Shown here piece after piece: positions 35,512 through 46,771 of a stretch of DNA of 64,000 nucleotides. Under the pieces are notes generated by a model. It ran no database searches. It was not told the origin of the DNA and saw only the letters and a list, made by a program, of their open reading frames with translations. A program made the position numbers and the translations under genes. Numbering within the stretch: the stretch's first letter is position 1; the number at the start of each line of letters is the position of its first letter. The stretch is from Tillandsia leiboldiana (taxonomy: Eukaryota > Streptophyta > Magnoliopsida > Poales > Bromeliaceae): assembly GCA_029204045.2 (NCBI GenBank), contig CM055060.1, positions 54,459,459-54,523,458 on the forward strand, written 5' to 3'.

Positions 35512-38008
35512 TTAGCCAGAAGTTCTATCGCCACCAAAGCCGCTTTTAAGAACACCAGTTTCTTTGAGATGGCTTATGTCCCCCCATTTCTTGATGATCC
35601 AAGGATCCCCGGGATCAGAGATATGGAAAACGTTCACCGACGTGTTGTGAATCGTGCCCCCATGTGGTGCGCTGGGATTAGCCCGCCTGTAGAGTTCTCT
35701 CAGGACCCCACCATGAGTAACAACAATCACTCTTTCTCCTGTTAATGGCATCAGTAGGTAAAGGGTAGCTAACAAATTGTTTCAGACGCATGCATAGATG
35801 ATGAGTTAAGAATAAATGTCAACCTTCTTAGATGACTATATGAAAACTTTCCGAGAATTAACTAGGGCTAGCATCCCTACATTTTTTTCTCTTTTTTATA
35901 AATTTGATTCTAATTTTCTTGAATTCTTGACAATTGTAACAAGCCCTAGATAAAGAAAGTATAAATCCTAGCATTCTCAACATGAAGGCCATACTTACCA
36001 TCTTAGCCTTTCCCTCACACTAGGGATTTTGACACAACTCCAAGAATTATAATTTGCCAACCTAAAAGAAAACAAGACTCCATGACCAAAAGCTAAAAAT
36101 CAAGTAAGAAAGGGGCTTGCCATGATATGACTAATGATAAGGTCATGTAAGGACCTACCCTGGTTAATGGTAGGTCCTTCCAATGAAACAAAAACTAAGC
36201 CACGAGATGGTTCGATGTACCCTATTTTATATCCGATCCAAACAAATCTTTCAAAAGGAGTACATTAGAGAAAACAATAAATATTCAAGAAATTACCACA
36301 TTTAGTATACCTTTGTGTTGTCCGGCTATTTTTTGCAAGGAAGAGACACACCGCTGAGATAGCTTATCAAGACTTTCTCCACCACCCTGAGCAAGGAAGA
36401 AAGAATCAAGCAATCAATAGTAGCGCCTTAGTTAGATTTGTTTCTACATAATATTATCGGCATTAGTCAAATTGTACAAATTGAAAAAAGAATTTGTTCT
36501 TCAATAATAACCAAGCATCTAGTACTCAGAAAGCATGCGGCAAAAACTACAGCTATACTAAAGGTTCAGGTATTATTCTAGACAAGTAAATCACCAAGTT
36601 TGGTACGGCAATAACATTGATAAGCAGCACATGTATAGCCCAGAAAACATCCATAGTTTTTGCCCCTTTCTTTTGGCATAATAATATATATAACATCAAT
36701 TTCTCCTCTCATAATTAAAGTACCAGTTTAAGAATTAACTTGTAGCATCATATGGTAATACGGAATGAAAAAAAAATGAGAGAATTACAGGTATTTCTTG
36801 GTCCCTTCTAGATGAAAAGAAAATATTGTGGGCTGCAGGCTTTTGCTTTGCGGCGCTATGTAACGTCAGCCCCTGAAGATCTCCGAGATGTCTCTCTCTC
36901 AGTGCTGGATCCAACACCACCTGAGAGGCAAATAAGAAAACAAATTTGACTTGTAAAATACACAACCGGAAGAAAGAGATGCGGCCAGCAACAAAGTCGA
37001 TTGTTACTCAACAAACCAAAATCAAAAGCGATAGCATCGAGAGGAAGAACTCTTCTAGCCACCTTTGGCAGATAGCAATAGCTTGCTATAATATTCGCAG
37101 TCTCAGCGGCTCGTTGCAGATCAGAGGCATAAATGGCAGCAAATTTAGGTTCTTTCGACAGCTTAACGCCCACCTTCCAGAATTTCACAGAGAAAATACG
37201 AATAATTAGAAAAGACGGAAAAGAAAACTTCCTCGCACTACACATAACAGGCTCATACCTTACCGCATTTGCTTGCTGCCTCCCTTTCTCATTTAATTCT
37301 GCATCCAGCTGTCCCTGCAGTTCATGTATAAACAACTATCAACTCTTGAGACTCATTGAAGATGCTAATACAAATGGTATTTTTGCCTACTGCGTTAATC
37401 GCGCCTATTTTTAACCATGGAATCGGAATGGAATTCACGGATTCACCGATTCCGATAGTTATAGTTTGTTTTACAGGAATCAGAAATCTCATTCCACTCT
37501 GGAATGGAAATGAGCCCAATCTGACTCTAAATTCGCTCACAAACACAACTTTTGATGATCCGTCATTCCATTTTTCATTTCAATACAATCCAATTCCATT
37601 TCGCATTCCTATTCCAATCACAAACCAAGCATGCTCTAAATTCAGTGATTCCTATAGCCATTCCGGCATGTATCACATAAACAACACACATCTAAAGCAT
37701 GTAATTTACATGACGAAACATTTGGATGTTCCAAACTAGGTCCTGCAAAAATGTTATATTAAACGGAACCTGCTCAATATACAGAATTTTTTTGGCTCAA
37801 TTTGTTTCAAAGTTCTAAAATCAAAGATAACAACATTAAACCTTCCTAAATTCCGGTTATATTCACATGACTAAATTACAAAAATAAATAATAATAATAA
37901 TTATTTTTTTAAAAAAAAAAAATAATAAAAACCTGGATGGTTTTGGATGCGTTCCACGAGGTCTCGCCGTGCCGCACCACCACGACCTCGGCAAAGCCCG
38001 GCGGAAGT

Positions 38009-38039
<31 letters not shown>

Positions 38040-38046
38040 AAAACAT
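35512..38046 (-). CDS. Phosphoglycerate mutase-like protein (histidine phosphatase superfamily), six exons
   Basis: The coding exons on the minus strand are 38046-37933, 37314-37264, 37173-37063, 36920-36789, 36386-36311 and 35738-35512. All introns have GT/AG ends and the phases agree, giving 236 aa, close to plant phosphoglycerate mutase-like protein 4. The RHG motif VVVVRHGETSWN (catalytic His26) is in exon 1, LRERHLGDLQG in exon 4 and the second catalytic block VIVVTHGG (His170) in exon 6; the protein ends GFGGDRTSG. The family removes phosphate from small substrates through a phosphohistidine; the real substrate of plant members is mostly unknown, and mutase activity should not be assumed. 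The start codon is uncertain. An in-frame ATG at 38097 would add 17 residues, and ten alanines follow the chosen Met. An error-rich partial duplicate lies at 18808-20593. Confidence 0.9.
38008..38041 (-). repeat. GCC trinucleotide repeat encoding poly-alanine
   Basis: A GCG/GCC run in exon 1 encodes ten alanines (residues 4-13) between the presumed start and the RHG domain. Such runs are slippage-prone, so length variation among individuals or assemblies is likely. Confidence 0.85.
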
Positions 38047-38149
38047 CTTCTTGAGATCGAATCGGAAGCTTCGGGAGTCGAAATTCAAAGTGAACATTTT
38101 TGAGTGCCCTAAATTCGAACTCTTATTCGGAGTGCGAGGGGCGATCTCG

Positions 38150-38225
38150 GTGTGGGGGCCCACGAGAAACTCTCTGAGCCTAATGGGCCCCGTATTCACT
38201 GCTGACGGGTTAAACCGGCCCAATG
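38150..38225 (-). promoter_or_regulatory. Cluster of GGGCCC/GGCCCA site II-like motifs upstream of the mutase-like gene
   Basis: GGGGGCCCAC near 38154-38163, ATGGGCCC at 38183-38190 and GGCCCA at 38217-38222 lie 105-175 bp upstream of the presumed ATG. TGGGCY (site II) motifs bound by TCP factors are common in promoters of broadly expressed plant genes, and no TATA box is seen. This supports a short 5' UTR and a housekeeping-like promoter, and argues against an ATG as far out as 38223. Confidence 0.45.
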
Positions 38226-39618
38226 CATCGCGGTCCGACCCGCTTTAGTGAGTCGAAAAGTGCGTGTCTGGTTCCGCTTCTTTTTCAAAAAAAAATTAAA
38301 ATAAAATTAAACTGCGTTTTTATTTAGATGACTTTGCGTATTTTGTTTTGTTACTTCGAACTCGGATCTACCAAATTGGTTCAAATATTCGTAACACATT
38401 AACACTCAGCCATTAGCTACCATTTACTTTTTATTTAATTAGTGGTGATCACTCATCAATTGAATAAAATAAAGTGAAATATAATTATTTTTATTGGTAA
38501 ATATGTTCAAATCAAATCAATTATTTTAATTTAAACTAAAATATATGTTACTATCTCAAGTTAAAATACACAACATGTACTTTTACATCTATGGATTTAA
38601 GTCTATATAATTACATTACGAAATTTGATTTGTATGCGCCCGTGCAGATCCTTCACTAATGAAAAAGAGGTATTTTCATTAAAAGCTTTATATCTCTTGG
38701 AGTAGAAAAGAGTACTAGGAGAAACAAGCAGGCATGCTGAATATAAAATATAAAATTTTTGTTCTTCTCTAATAAATTAAGTTTTTAAAAAATAACATTG
38801 TTTCGTTTAATTTTATACAATATAAAATTAAATATAAAAATATTTGTTCGGAGTTCGAATCATGTTAGAATTCTAACATTATTTAATATATAAGAAACAG
38901 TGAATATAAAATATAAAATTATTAATTTCTACCGACTTAAATTTTTAAAATACAAGGAAGTATTTCATATGCTTTTACAGGTAAAGCCTTCAAACTATAG
39001 AAGGTAAAAGTGAAGCTTCATTCACATGCATTTGGGACCATAGTGTATTTTCTTCAATCTAATTTTGGCCTCTCAAGGAACAAAACAACTAATAAATGAG
39101 GAAGAGTGGCACTTCTAGCTCCCACCAACTGAGACTTCTTTAATCCTCCTCCATTATGTTTTTGATAGGGAAAATTAATAATAATAATAATAATAATCAC
39201 CTACAAATTCGGTTGAAAATAATAATCTAAACTTAATCTAAAATTTAGTTAAAAATAAAGTTTATCTAAACTATATTTAAAATTTTATTTATAATTATCT
39301 AAAGTGAAAGTTAGATTTGTGATCTGTTATTACTTGATGGCTATATATAGCTAGACGTGAAATAATTAGATAATTGAGAGCTCTAGACATGACCGCATAA
39401 GTTCAAAAATATCGTTAAAGATATAATTAAATATATTTTTTTTATAAAATATTAATTCTTCTCTAATATTTTTTATTTATATTATTATATTATAGAAATT
39501 TATATTTTGAGATATATAATCGATATCGGCGTAAATATCAGTTCCAACAATCATGTCCGAATTTTTCACGCTTCCAACAAATACAAGAGAAAAAAAAAAA
39601 AAAAAAGAATACCGGTAC

Positions 39619-39660
<42 letters not shown>

Positions 39661-40150
39661 GGTCTTGTTAGATTAGGCATGATTTATTTGATTAGAATGG
39701 ATTTAAAATTGAAAAAAATGTGAAATTGGACTAGAATGTTAGTAACTTGAGTGGCTTGATTTGATCAGTCGGATTACATATTGGATCGAGCTAGAATAGG
39801 TACAAAATTTTAGATCAGGACGCTTTGTTGGGTATACTTCTCGTGTTATAAAACCTCTAACTAAGTGCGATCCTATTCGGTAGAGTTTAAAAAAAAAAAC
39901 TTTTAAAAATTTTTGGTAACAAGAACATATGAAATTTTAAAAATTAGTCATTATTTTTTAAACATTTAAGTTATTAGAGAACAACATTTTTAATATTTAT
40001 ATTCAACACTTTTTTATACAGAGAGACTATATGATGTAATCAAACTCAGAACTTATTATACTACTTTTTAAAATTTTTAAATAATAATATTTTTAAAAAT
40101 TATATTCAAAAAAAAATAATAATAAATCTAGCAAAAAATGGTCTTTCGGG
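38226..40150. other. AT-rich intergenic DNA, no gene seen
   Basis: No ORF with family features is present. It contains short microsatellites, including an ATA run near 39177-39196 and a (TA)n tract at about 39622-39656, and scattered AT-rich degenerate repeats. The ORF ending near 39477 is a translation of the TA tract. Confidence 0.55.
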
Positions 40151-40311
40151 TGATGCTAGGTGTACACCTCATAAAGGATGTACATCCTCCACCCCATTTT
40201 ATTCTGGAATACATATTCATCTCACCCGTCACATCGAGTGACGGATGAAATTCACCCTATCTCAAAATAGAGTGAAATATAGGATGTACACTCCTTATAG
40301 GGTGTACACTT
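40151..40311. mobile_element. Short inverted-repeat MITE (GTGTACAC type)
   Basis: The left arm GCTAGGTGTACACCTCATAA and the right arm, read in reverse complement as GTGTACACCCTATAAGGAGT, pair imperfectly over about 40 bases. A central CGTCACATCGAGTGACGG is itself palindromic. Layout and wording resemble the 173-bp elements at 40375 and 61191, so it is probably a diverged relative. Confidence 0.6.
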
Positions 40312-40374
40312 ATATATACCCTTAAAATTTTAGATTACAATCTCAAAAGGACACTGAAACATTTATATATATAT

Positions 40375-40547
40375 AGAGCAATGCTACATGTACACCCCGA
40401 AGGGGTGTGCATTATACATCTCCACCATTTTAATGGTGACGATATTTTTTACGGGTCACATCAAGTGACCCATTATCACACCCCCACCCTTAGATGGATG
40501 GGGGTGTGAGATGTACACCCCTTACGGGTGTACACATAGCATTTTCC
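40375..40547. mobile_element. Mutator-like MITE, 173 bp (copy 1)
   Basis: It starts AGAGCAATGCTACATGTACA and ends GTGTACACATAGCATTTTCC, so the ends are inverted repeats built on AATGCTA and GTACACCC. It is nearly identical in layout and length to 61191-61363, including ACGGGTCACATCAAGTGACC and GGGGGTGTGAGATGTACACC. Its flanks are TA-rich (ATATATAT), which fits but cannot prove a 9-bp duplication. Confidence 0.8.
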
Positions 40548-40569
40548 ATATATATATATATATATATAT

Positions 40570-40800
40570 AATTGGACACAGATCTTAGTTATGGACAGTG
40601 GTATTTGTCAAAAGAGCAATTAACAAGTCTCCATGTACTGCCAATTCGAAGCCCGTACTTCATAAAGCTGCCATTAAAAAAAAAGATGGTGCAAGTGAAT
40701 GCAATAAAATTCGTGCCGCACTCAAGAGACCTAAAAGGATATTTGGACTTATTGAACCTGAATTTCCAAGCCACCATTCCTTGCACCAAACATTAATAAT
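40570..40800. other. Island of ordinary-composition sequence between (TA)n and AT-rich DNA
   Basis: About 230 bp with balanced composition stands out from the surrounding AT-rich DNA. Overlapping 66-74-aa ORFs are open on both strands (40572-40796 +, 40589-40789 -), but I recognise no domain and no splice structure. It may be a captured or decayed gene fragment or a TE piece. Confidence 0.3.
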
Positions 40801-40989
40801 TAAATAAAATAAAATTACATAGGGTATTTCTATAAAGATGTTAAATAATAAATATATTTATATAAAATTTAAGCTATATATAGTTTTATTTTTTCGAAAG
40901 TCTACTATCGCATACAAATATATTCTTGTTATCAAAAATTAGATAATCATACGTAAAAAAAATAAAAATAAATCACAGTTAATTAAGAA

Positions 40990-41004
40990 ATAAAATAATT
41001 TTTT

Positions 41005-41077
<73 letters not shown>

Positions 41078-41306
41078 TTGTATTATAATATTAAATCACG
41101 TCATCTTTCTTATCCTCTTTCTTCTTTATTTTTGGCGATGGCGAGACCTAGGCGATGTTGAAGGCGAGACCTTTAGTCACGACAAAGATGAGCTATGTCG
41201 CAGTGCCGGTGGGAAGAGAGCGATCTTTAAAGATACAGTCAATCCAATCAGTTAGGATGTATCTGGACACATTCTTGATGGACGGACGCAATTAAAACAT
41301 CCTTAC

Positions 41307-41378
<72 letters not shown>
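40990..41378. repeat. Two long (TA)n runs enclosing ~230 bp
   Basis: (TA)n runs at about 41015-41074 and 41309-41378 bracket a segment of mixed composition (41075-41308) containing GGCGATGGCGAGACCTAGGC. No gene is supported there. The bracketing by TA runs resembles the palindromic MITEs nearby, although this insert is not visibly palindromic. Confidence 0.6.
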
Positions 41379-41381
<3 letters not shown>

Positions 41382-41626
41382 TTGGGCTGGAATGCTATTG
41401 ATAGCACCAACCCAACTTTGCCACCCATTTTTTAGCCTTTAGATCGCATTGAGATTTGTGCATGCTCTTTAATGAAAAAGAGAAAAAAGAAAAAGTAAAA
41501 AGAAAAAGTAAAAAGTAAAAAGCTTTTCTTTTTCATTAAAGAGCATGCACAAATCTCAATGCGATCTAAAGGCTAAAAAATGGGTGGCAAAGTTGGGTTG
41601 GTGCTATCAATAGCATTCCAGCCCAA

Positions 41627-41630
<4 letters not shown>
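41379..41630. mobile_element. Micron-like palindromic element in (TA)n, copy 1 (252 bp)
   Basis: It is a near-perfect foldback. The left end GAGTTGGGCTGGAATGCTAT is the reverse complement of the right end ATAGCATTCCAGCCCAACTC, and pairing continues through GCCACCCATTTTTTAGCCTT and its complement to a purine-rich centre (AAAAAGTAAAAAG). It is flanked by (TA)n on both sides. Copies 2 and 3 are at 47508-47738 and 57419-57655. Rice Micron elements also sit inside TA microsatellites, so this is probably a similar microsatellite-targeting MITE. No coding capacity; the ORF at 41573-41818 is a by-product. Confidence 0.85.
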
Positions 41631-41683
<53 letters not shown>

Positions 41684-41684
<1 letters not shown>

Positions 41685-42522
41685 TAACGGGAGTTCCGGT
41701 CTAATCTCAATTCGAATTTTCTGTGACGGTTCCATCTCCGGGGATAAGAAAATAGACAGGAAACATCTTGTTTTTTACAGATTGTGCGCAAGGACAAATC
41801 GAAAGAAAGAACCGTCATCTACAACTAGTTTTAGAAAATTAAAAATCATGACAGAATGTACGATCTAAAGTTTTATTTGGTATTACAAGAGAATGATAAT
41901 TTTTTATAGAGATAAATTTATAAAAGTAAAAAATCAACGGTGAATCAAACGGCGAGAACATACATAAACGAATCAAAAAAATTTTTAAAAAAATATATTT
42001 GCAAACTTTAATATTTTTTTAAAAAATAAAATTGATCATTTAAATTTTATAAATATGTGCCAATTAATTATTTGATATTTTTATAGAAATCCGTATGAAA
42101 TGAACCATAAAAAAAAAAATGTGTCTCTCTCTTTTAGCTACAAATACATTAATTTCCATAACCATTCATGCCAACGAAGATCATAAACTATATATATATA
42201 TATATAACAAATTACTTATTTTTAGTAGAAGAACATGCTTAATTAGTTTGAGCATTAAACCCTACAAGATTTAGCAAGCACACCTACCTTTATCTCTATG
42301 CTTTAATTAGATTCTTTTGCAGCGTAATAACACTACGAGCTTGTGACAAAATCCATCACCATAAAATGCACAACAAAGCAAAACATGAGAGAGATATATA
42401 GCAACATGCCTCATCAATAATTAGCTAGTGCTATTGATGGAAAGGAGAAGCACCGAGCCCATGATGGTAACGCCCATGCAATGAGCAGAGAGGCCACGCA
42501 CATGCCAAACTAGCAGACCAAG
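41684..42522. other. Intergenic AT-rich DNA, no gene seen
   Basis: No credible coding sequence, RNA gene or recognised transposon was seen. It includes a short (TA)n tract near 42191-42206. Confidence 0.5.
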
Positions 42523-42745
42523 CACTATAATAAAATTAGATTATAAAAATATATTTTTGTAAAATTTTTGTATAAGTGTATTATTTATATTTTATCTGTA
42601 TTCAAAATTAGATTATAGAAATATATTTTTGTGACACATTATAATAATGTGTCGCTATACACCCTAGCAACTGCACATATAACGACACTAATTATAAGTG
42701 TCAGTATTTTTTCTAGCGACACATTTTTCATATTTTAAAGATAAT
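42523..42745. mobile_element. CACTA-type MITE, 3'-truncated copy
   Basis: It starts CACTATAATAAAATTAGATT and continues with GTGTCGCTATACACCCTAGC and TAAGTGTCAGTATTTTTTCT, as in the complete copies at 52631-52887 and 57111-57368. The expected closing TTTTGTTGTAGTG is absent, so the right end is deleted; the end position given is approximate. Confidence 0.65.
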
Positions 42746-43233
42746 TAAAATGCAAACACCTCTTTTTAATCTTTTCCTCTACTCAACCCCTAGTTGTGGT
42801 CCATCCTCTCTCTCACGTATATCTTACGCCATCTCTTTCCCTTGCTAAAAGCTATTGTTATTTGTATATCTTATCGCGTCTCATGCACTGCATTTGTAAA
42901 TATTTGATCATTAATATTTATAAAATTAAATATTATTGTAATAAAGCTGTGATCAATAATATTTAAAAGTTTAAATATAAAAATTATTAAAATTAGACAT
43001 TATATGTATGGTTGTAAACCTTTTGCATGTGATCATAAAATATATTTAATAAATTAAATTTGTATTAAAAAGTTTTTATAAAAAAAATGTAATGATGCAT
43101 GCAGCGGATAAGATGTACGTACGTATAGTTTTGCACATCAGGAACATGCGAAAATAATTGAATACATATTACTAGTTGAATTAATGTATGCAAGGAATAT
43201 CTTCTTATCTATACCATGCATTATCCGTTTAGG

Positions 43234-43265
<32 letters not shown>

Positions 43266-43591
43266 TTCAAAATTTAAAGCTTTTTCTATGCACCAACTCC
43301 TTAATTAATGTATAAAAAAATAGATAAAATCATACAAAACTTATCTAAACTATAAATAATTTTGATTTGATTATTCAACATTTTAAATTTTAAATTTCAC
43401 TATCTGAATCCGTCAATAGAACTATGACCTTAAGATTTGAATGTATTCTTTATTTGTGCAGATTTAGTTAATTATTTTATTAAGATTAAAATTTTAAAAG
43501 ATTGAATAGTAAATTTAAAATAATTTATAGTTTAAATAAATTTGATAGGTGTTTGAAACACCAGGCGCAGGAAATAATTTGTGTCTCTCAA

Positions 43592-43593
<2 letters not shown>
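42746..43593. other. Intergenic DNA upstream of the DUF617 gene
   Basis: No gene is supported. A short (CT)n/(TA)n tract lies at about 43232-43264. The remainder is AT-rich. Confidence 0.5.

Positions 43594-43646
<53 letters not shown>
43594..43646. repeat. (GT)n microsatellite
   Basis: An uninterrupted TG run of about 53 bases lies roughly 215 bp upstream of the ATG of the DUF617 gene. It is translated in a spurious ORF as alternating Val-Cys. Confidence 0.95.
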
Positions 43647-43649
<3 letters not shown>

Positions 43650-43760
43650 CTTGGTCACATCAATGCCAAGTTGGGAAGAGGCACAACCCGACTAAAAGAA
43701 AAGTGACTTTAGATTCCACAAGGCACACCCTTCCAACAGCCTTCTTTTCCTATCAGCCTT

Positions 43761-43767
43761 TATATAA
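43761..43767 (+). promoter_or_regulatory. TATA box candidate of the DUF617 gene
   Basis: TATATAA lies 93 bp upstream of the ATG at 43860, a normal distance for a plant promoter with a 5' UTR of about 60 bp. A second TATAAATA at about 43805 would leave too short a leader. Confidence 0.5.
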
Positions 43768-43859
43768 CTTCCACAAACTCCTCCTTTTCCTTAAAGCTAG
43801 CCATATAAATATATACATACATACAGCACAAATATTATTAAAAAAAAAACCTCCCACCA

Positions 43860-44594
43860 ATGCCACCACTCACGGAGACTCCCGGCCTCATGTCACTCCT
43901 CCGGCAATCGGCGGCGGACGCCGGCGAGCACTGCCGACCGTCAAAATTCAGCAGCGGCGGGAAAAGTGGGGGCGGCGGCAGCGGGGGAATCTTCCGGATG
44001 TTCAAGCTGCTCCCCATGCTGTCCTCCGGGTGCAAAATGGTGGCGCTGCTGGGGCGGCAGAACAGGGCGCTGCTGGGGGACCGCGCGACGACGGTGACCC
44101 TCTTCGGGCACCGGCGCGGGCGCGTGAGCCTGGCGATCCAGGAGGACACGCGGTCGCCGCCGGCCTTCCTGATCGAGCTCCCGATGCTGACGGCGGCGCT
44201 GCACAAGGAGATGGCGTCCGGGGTGGTGAAGCTGGTGCTGGAGTGCGACACGCGCACGCACCGGAAGAAGCTCGCCGAGGAGTACGTCTGGGCCGTCTAC
44301 TGCAACGGCCGCAAGGCCGGGTACGCCATCCGGAGGAAGCAGCCGTCCGACGACGACCGCCATGTCATGCAGCTGCTCCGCGGCGTGTCCATGGGCGCCG
44401 GCGTCCTGCCTGCCCCTCCTGACGAGAAGGACGGATCCGCGACTGCCGACGGGGAGATGACGTACATGCGGGCGCGCTTCGAGAGGGTCGTCGGCTCCAA
44501 GGACTCCGAAGCGCTGTACATGATCAATCCCGACGGCAACGGCAATGGCAATGGCGGACCGGAGCTGAGTATCTTTCTTGTGAGAGTGAAGTGA
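43860..44594 (+). CDS. MIZU-KUSSEI1-like protein (DUF617), intronless
   Basis: A single exon encodes 244 aa. Residues 76-243 match the DUF617/MIZ1 family by pattern: VTLFGHRRGRVSLAIQED at 79-96, FLIELPMLTAALHKEM at 103-118, LECDTRTHRKKLAEE at 127-141, VYCNGRKAGYA at 146-156, MTYMRARFERVVGSKDSEAL at 200-219 and YMINPDG at 220-226. The N-terminal 75 residues are a low-complexity Ser/Gly segment followed by a hydrophobic patch. Arabidopsis MIZ1 is needed for root hydrotropism and associates with the ER membrane; most paralogues are uncharacterised. Codons are strongly GC-rich compared with the AT-rich surroundings, a feature of many intronless monocot genes. Met1 is chosen because the next Met (11) has no upstream support and a TATA box lies 93 bp upstream. 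The longer open frame at 43502-44422 is a shadow frame. Confidence 0.92.
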   Translation: MPPLTETPGLMSLLRQSAADAGEHCRPSKFSSGGKSGGGGSGGIFRMFKLLPMLSSGCKMVALLGRQNRALLGDRATTVTLFGHRRGRVSLAIQEDTRSPPAFLIELPMLTAALHKEMASGVVKLVLECDTRTHRKKLAEEYVWAVYCNGRKAGYAIRRKQPSDDDRHVMQLLRGVSMGAGVLPAPPDEKDGSATADGEMTYMRARFERVVGSKDSEALYMINPDGNGNGNGGPELSIFLVRVK

Positions 44595-46232
44595 GGAGAA
44601 TTTTTTTTTTGTGTAAATATAGAATACTATACTACTAGTATCGGTTGCACTCAGAGAATACGTATATCGAAGCACTACGTACGTACAATCGATCAAGCAC
44701 CCACTCGATCATCTCGTATTTTAATCGTATTTATATACGTACGGTAGTATATATTTTTCTTAATCTATTTTTTTTTATACATGATGATGAGATGAATGAT
44801 TGATAGATCATTACAATGTATGGATCGAGTATATGCATGGATGCACACCCGCTGCATGATAATTTCTCCGTTGAAAATTTGTAATTTGAATGGTGGGGGT
44901 TATCGTTAGTATATGTATAGCTTCGAAAAGTACAACTGCGGGATTCACTCGATCGATATATAGTGAATAAATTTATTAAATTGTGGGACAAGGGATCGAT
45001 GAGATGTTGTACCGTAGTATTAATGCACATGCACGTTCCATAATAAGATGCTTGGATAAATTTGGTTTTTTTTTTTTTCTTTTTTTTCTTTTTTTTTTTT
45101 TTTTTGCGGAGTGAAATAAGTTGTAGGTGTTGACGTGAATTATATGATGATGATGATGATAAACAAATATTGTTTGGATAGTTGGCCGTGTTCTCTTCGT
45201 TGCGCCATTTGCTTTATCAACTTATAAATTTGGCCAATCTCTACGGTTGGTATGCATGTATACATTAATTATGTAAACTAGGAATAAAAAATAAAAGATA
45301 TATATATTAAGGATTTAAATTGCATGCATATCAAAAATGTACTACATTGTTGTTGTGTACGTACCAGCTTATCTATGCTTTCTCAGTTTTTTCCTAATAA
45401 AGTCATTATTATAGACAGATAAAATTAAGTTAATTAATTAATGCTAATGATTTTTATGTTCATTAATCAGTTGGTTTACACTTTGGAGTGATCCACGAGC
45501 ATAGATTTATTATATACCCGATGCACAGATCGAACCCCTTACACATTGGTTCATTTCATCGATTTGACAATTGGGTTGACTATTAGATCATTACCAATGA
45601 TCGATCGAAATGACGTGGGCATTTTGAGTGGACGGTTAGGCAATGCCTAGAACTTTTCAGAACATTCGTCTATAACTACTAATTCTCACTACTAATTCAT
45701 TGTGATGTTTTATTTATGCTCTAGAATTTTTTCCATTTTTTTTTTTAAAAAAAGAAATAATTAACATGTTATCCCATGTTCATTTTGTGAGCTAAGCTTC
45801 TTCTTAGACAATAACTAAGCTGCACTTTGGCTGGGTACGTTGTTAATTGGTACTTTTCTCTGCATATGTAACTATGATAGATTAGTTAGAAATTAGATCA
45901 ACCTATTCTTTTGCACATTTTTGTTTTAGAACCCCCAATTAAGTTTTCTCTGGCACAATCTTTTTATTTCGATCTCCAAAATAAGAAAATTGGGGTCAAA
46001 AGATAAGTCCATTAATATTAATCTAGAGAGAATAAACCTATCATTCAGTTTGCAAGAAATTAATTGCATTTTCATGTAGGATGATCATCAAAGATACGTT
46101 TGATATTGAGAAACAAATTTGTAAAATTTGATTGATCTTATTAACCGATCAATTTAATCAGATTCCAATAAAATCCAATCAACTTTGTGAAAATTACATG
46201 TATGAATGGAACAAAATGTGTTAACGTCGCTT
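44595..46232. other. 3' flank of the DUF617 gene and spacer
   Basis: The first few hundred bases probably include the 3' UTR, with no certain poly(A) site. T-rich tracts lie at 45065-45105. No second gene, RNA gene or recognised transposon was found. Confidence 0.5.
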
Positions 46233-46711
46233 CTACTTTTCCTTAGAATTAATCAATAAATCAGAGGAGGAGGGAGGAGGAAAAAAAAAAAAAAAAAAAA
46301 GGTAACAGGTAGACTTTTTGGCAGACAACTTGAGAGTTGGGTGCGATGATACCACAAAAGGGGTAGATGATAACTGTTTCCTGACCAACATATAAAGGTG
46401 ATGTGGATCAACTAGGAGACACAAACCACAAAACATATGATATCTCCCAAGCATTAATAGCTCCAACTCTCTTAAATCAATTTGTAGCTGGAGAGATTTT
46501 ATGTTGCTCATTTGGGGCCAAGTAGCTGATCTTCTAAAGATGTCCTACAGCTACCTACCATGATAGTTGCAACATGTGAATCCCCCATCCCAATAGTACT
46601 CTTTCAGCCCGAATTGAAAGCACAGTATTGCACTAATCCAGGCCCCCCTTCCCCCACCCCCCCGCCAAAACCTTCTTGAAGCTGCTCATGCGCTGGTTGT
46701 ATTATGCTACC

Positions 46712-46768
<57 letters not shown>
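46233..46768. other. Spacer with poly-A tract and (TA)n run
   Basis: The stretch holds a purine-rich tract with a long A-run near 46262-46301 and a (TA)n run at about 46717-46768. The 92-aa minus ORF here reads through the A-run (poly-Phe) and has no family features. Confidence 0.5.

Positions 46769-46771
<3 letters not shown>

Noticed and set aside
36856..37335. A 159-aa minus-strand open frame
   Set aside because: It is exons 2-4 read through their introns; GT/AG splicing restores the family sequence and the extra residues are intron translation.
43502..44422. A 306-aa open frame on the plus strand and 251- and 139-aa frames on the minus strand
   Set aside because: They are shadows of the DUF617 gene in GC-rich sequence; the plus frame also runs through the (GT)n repeat as alternating Val-Cys.
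46233..46511. 92-aa minus-strand frame
   Set aside because: It reads through a poly-A tract as poly-Phe and shows no family features or gene context.
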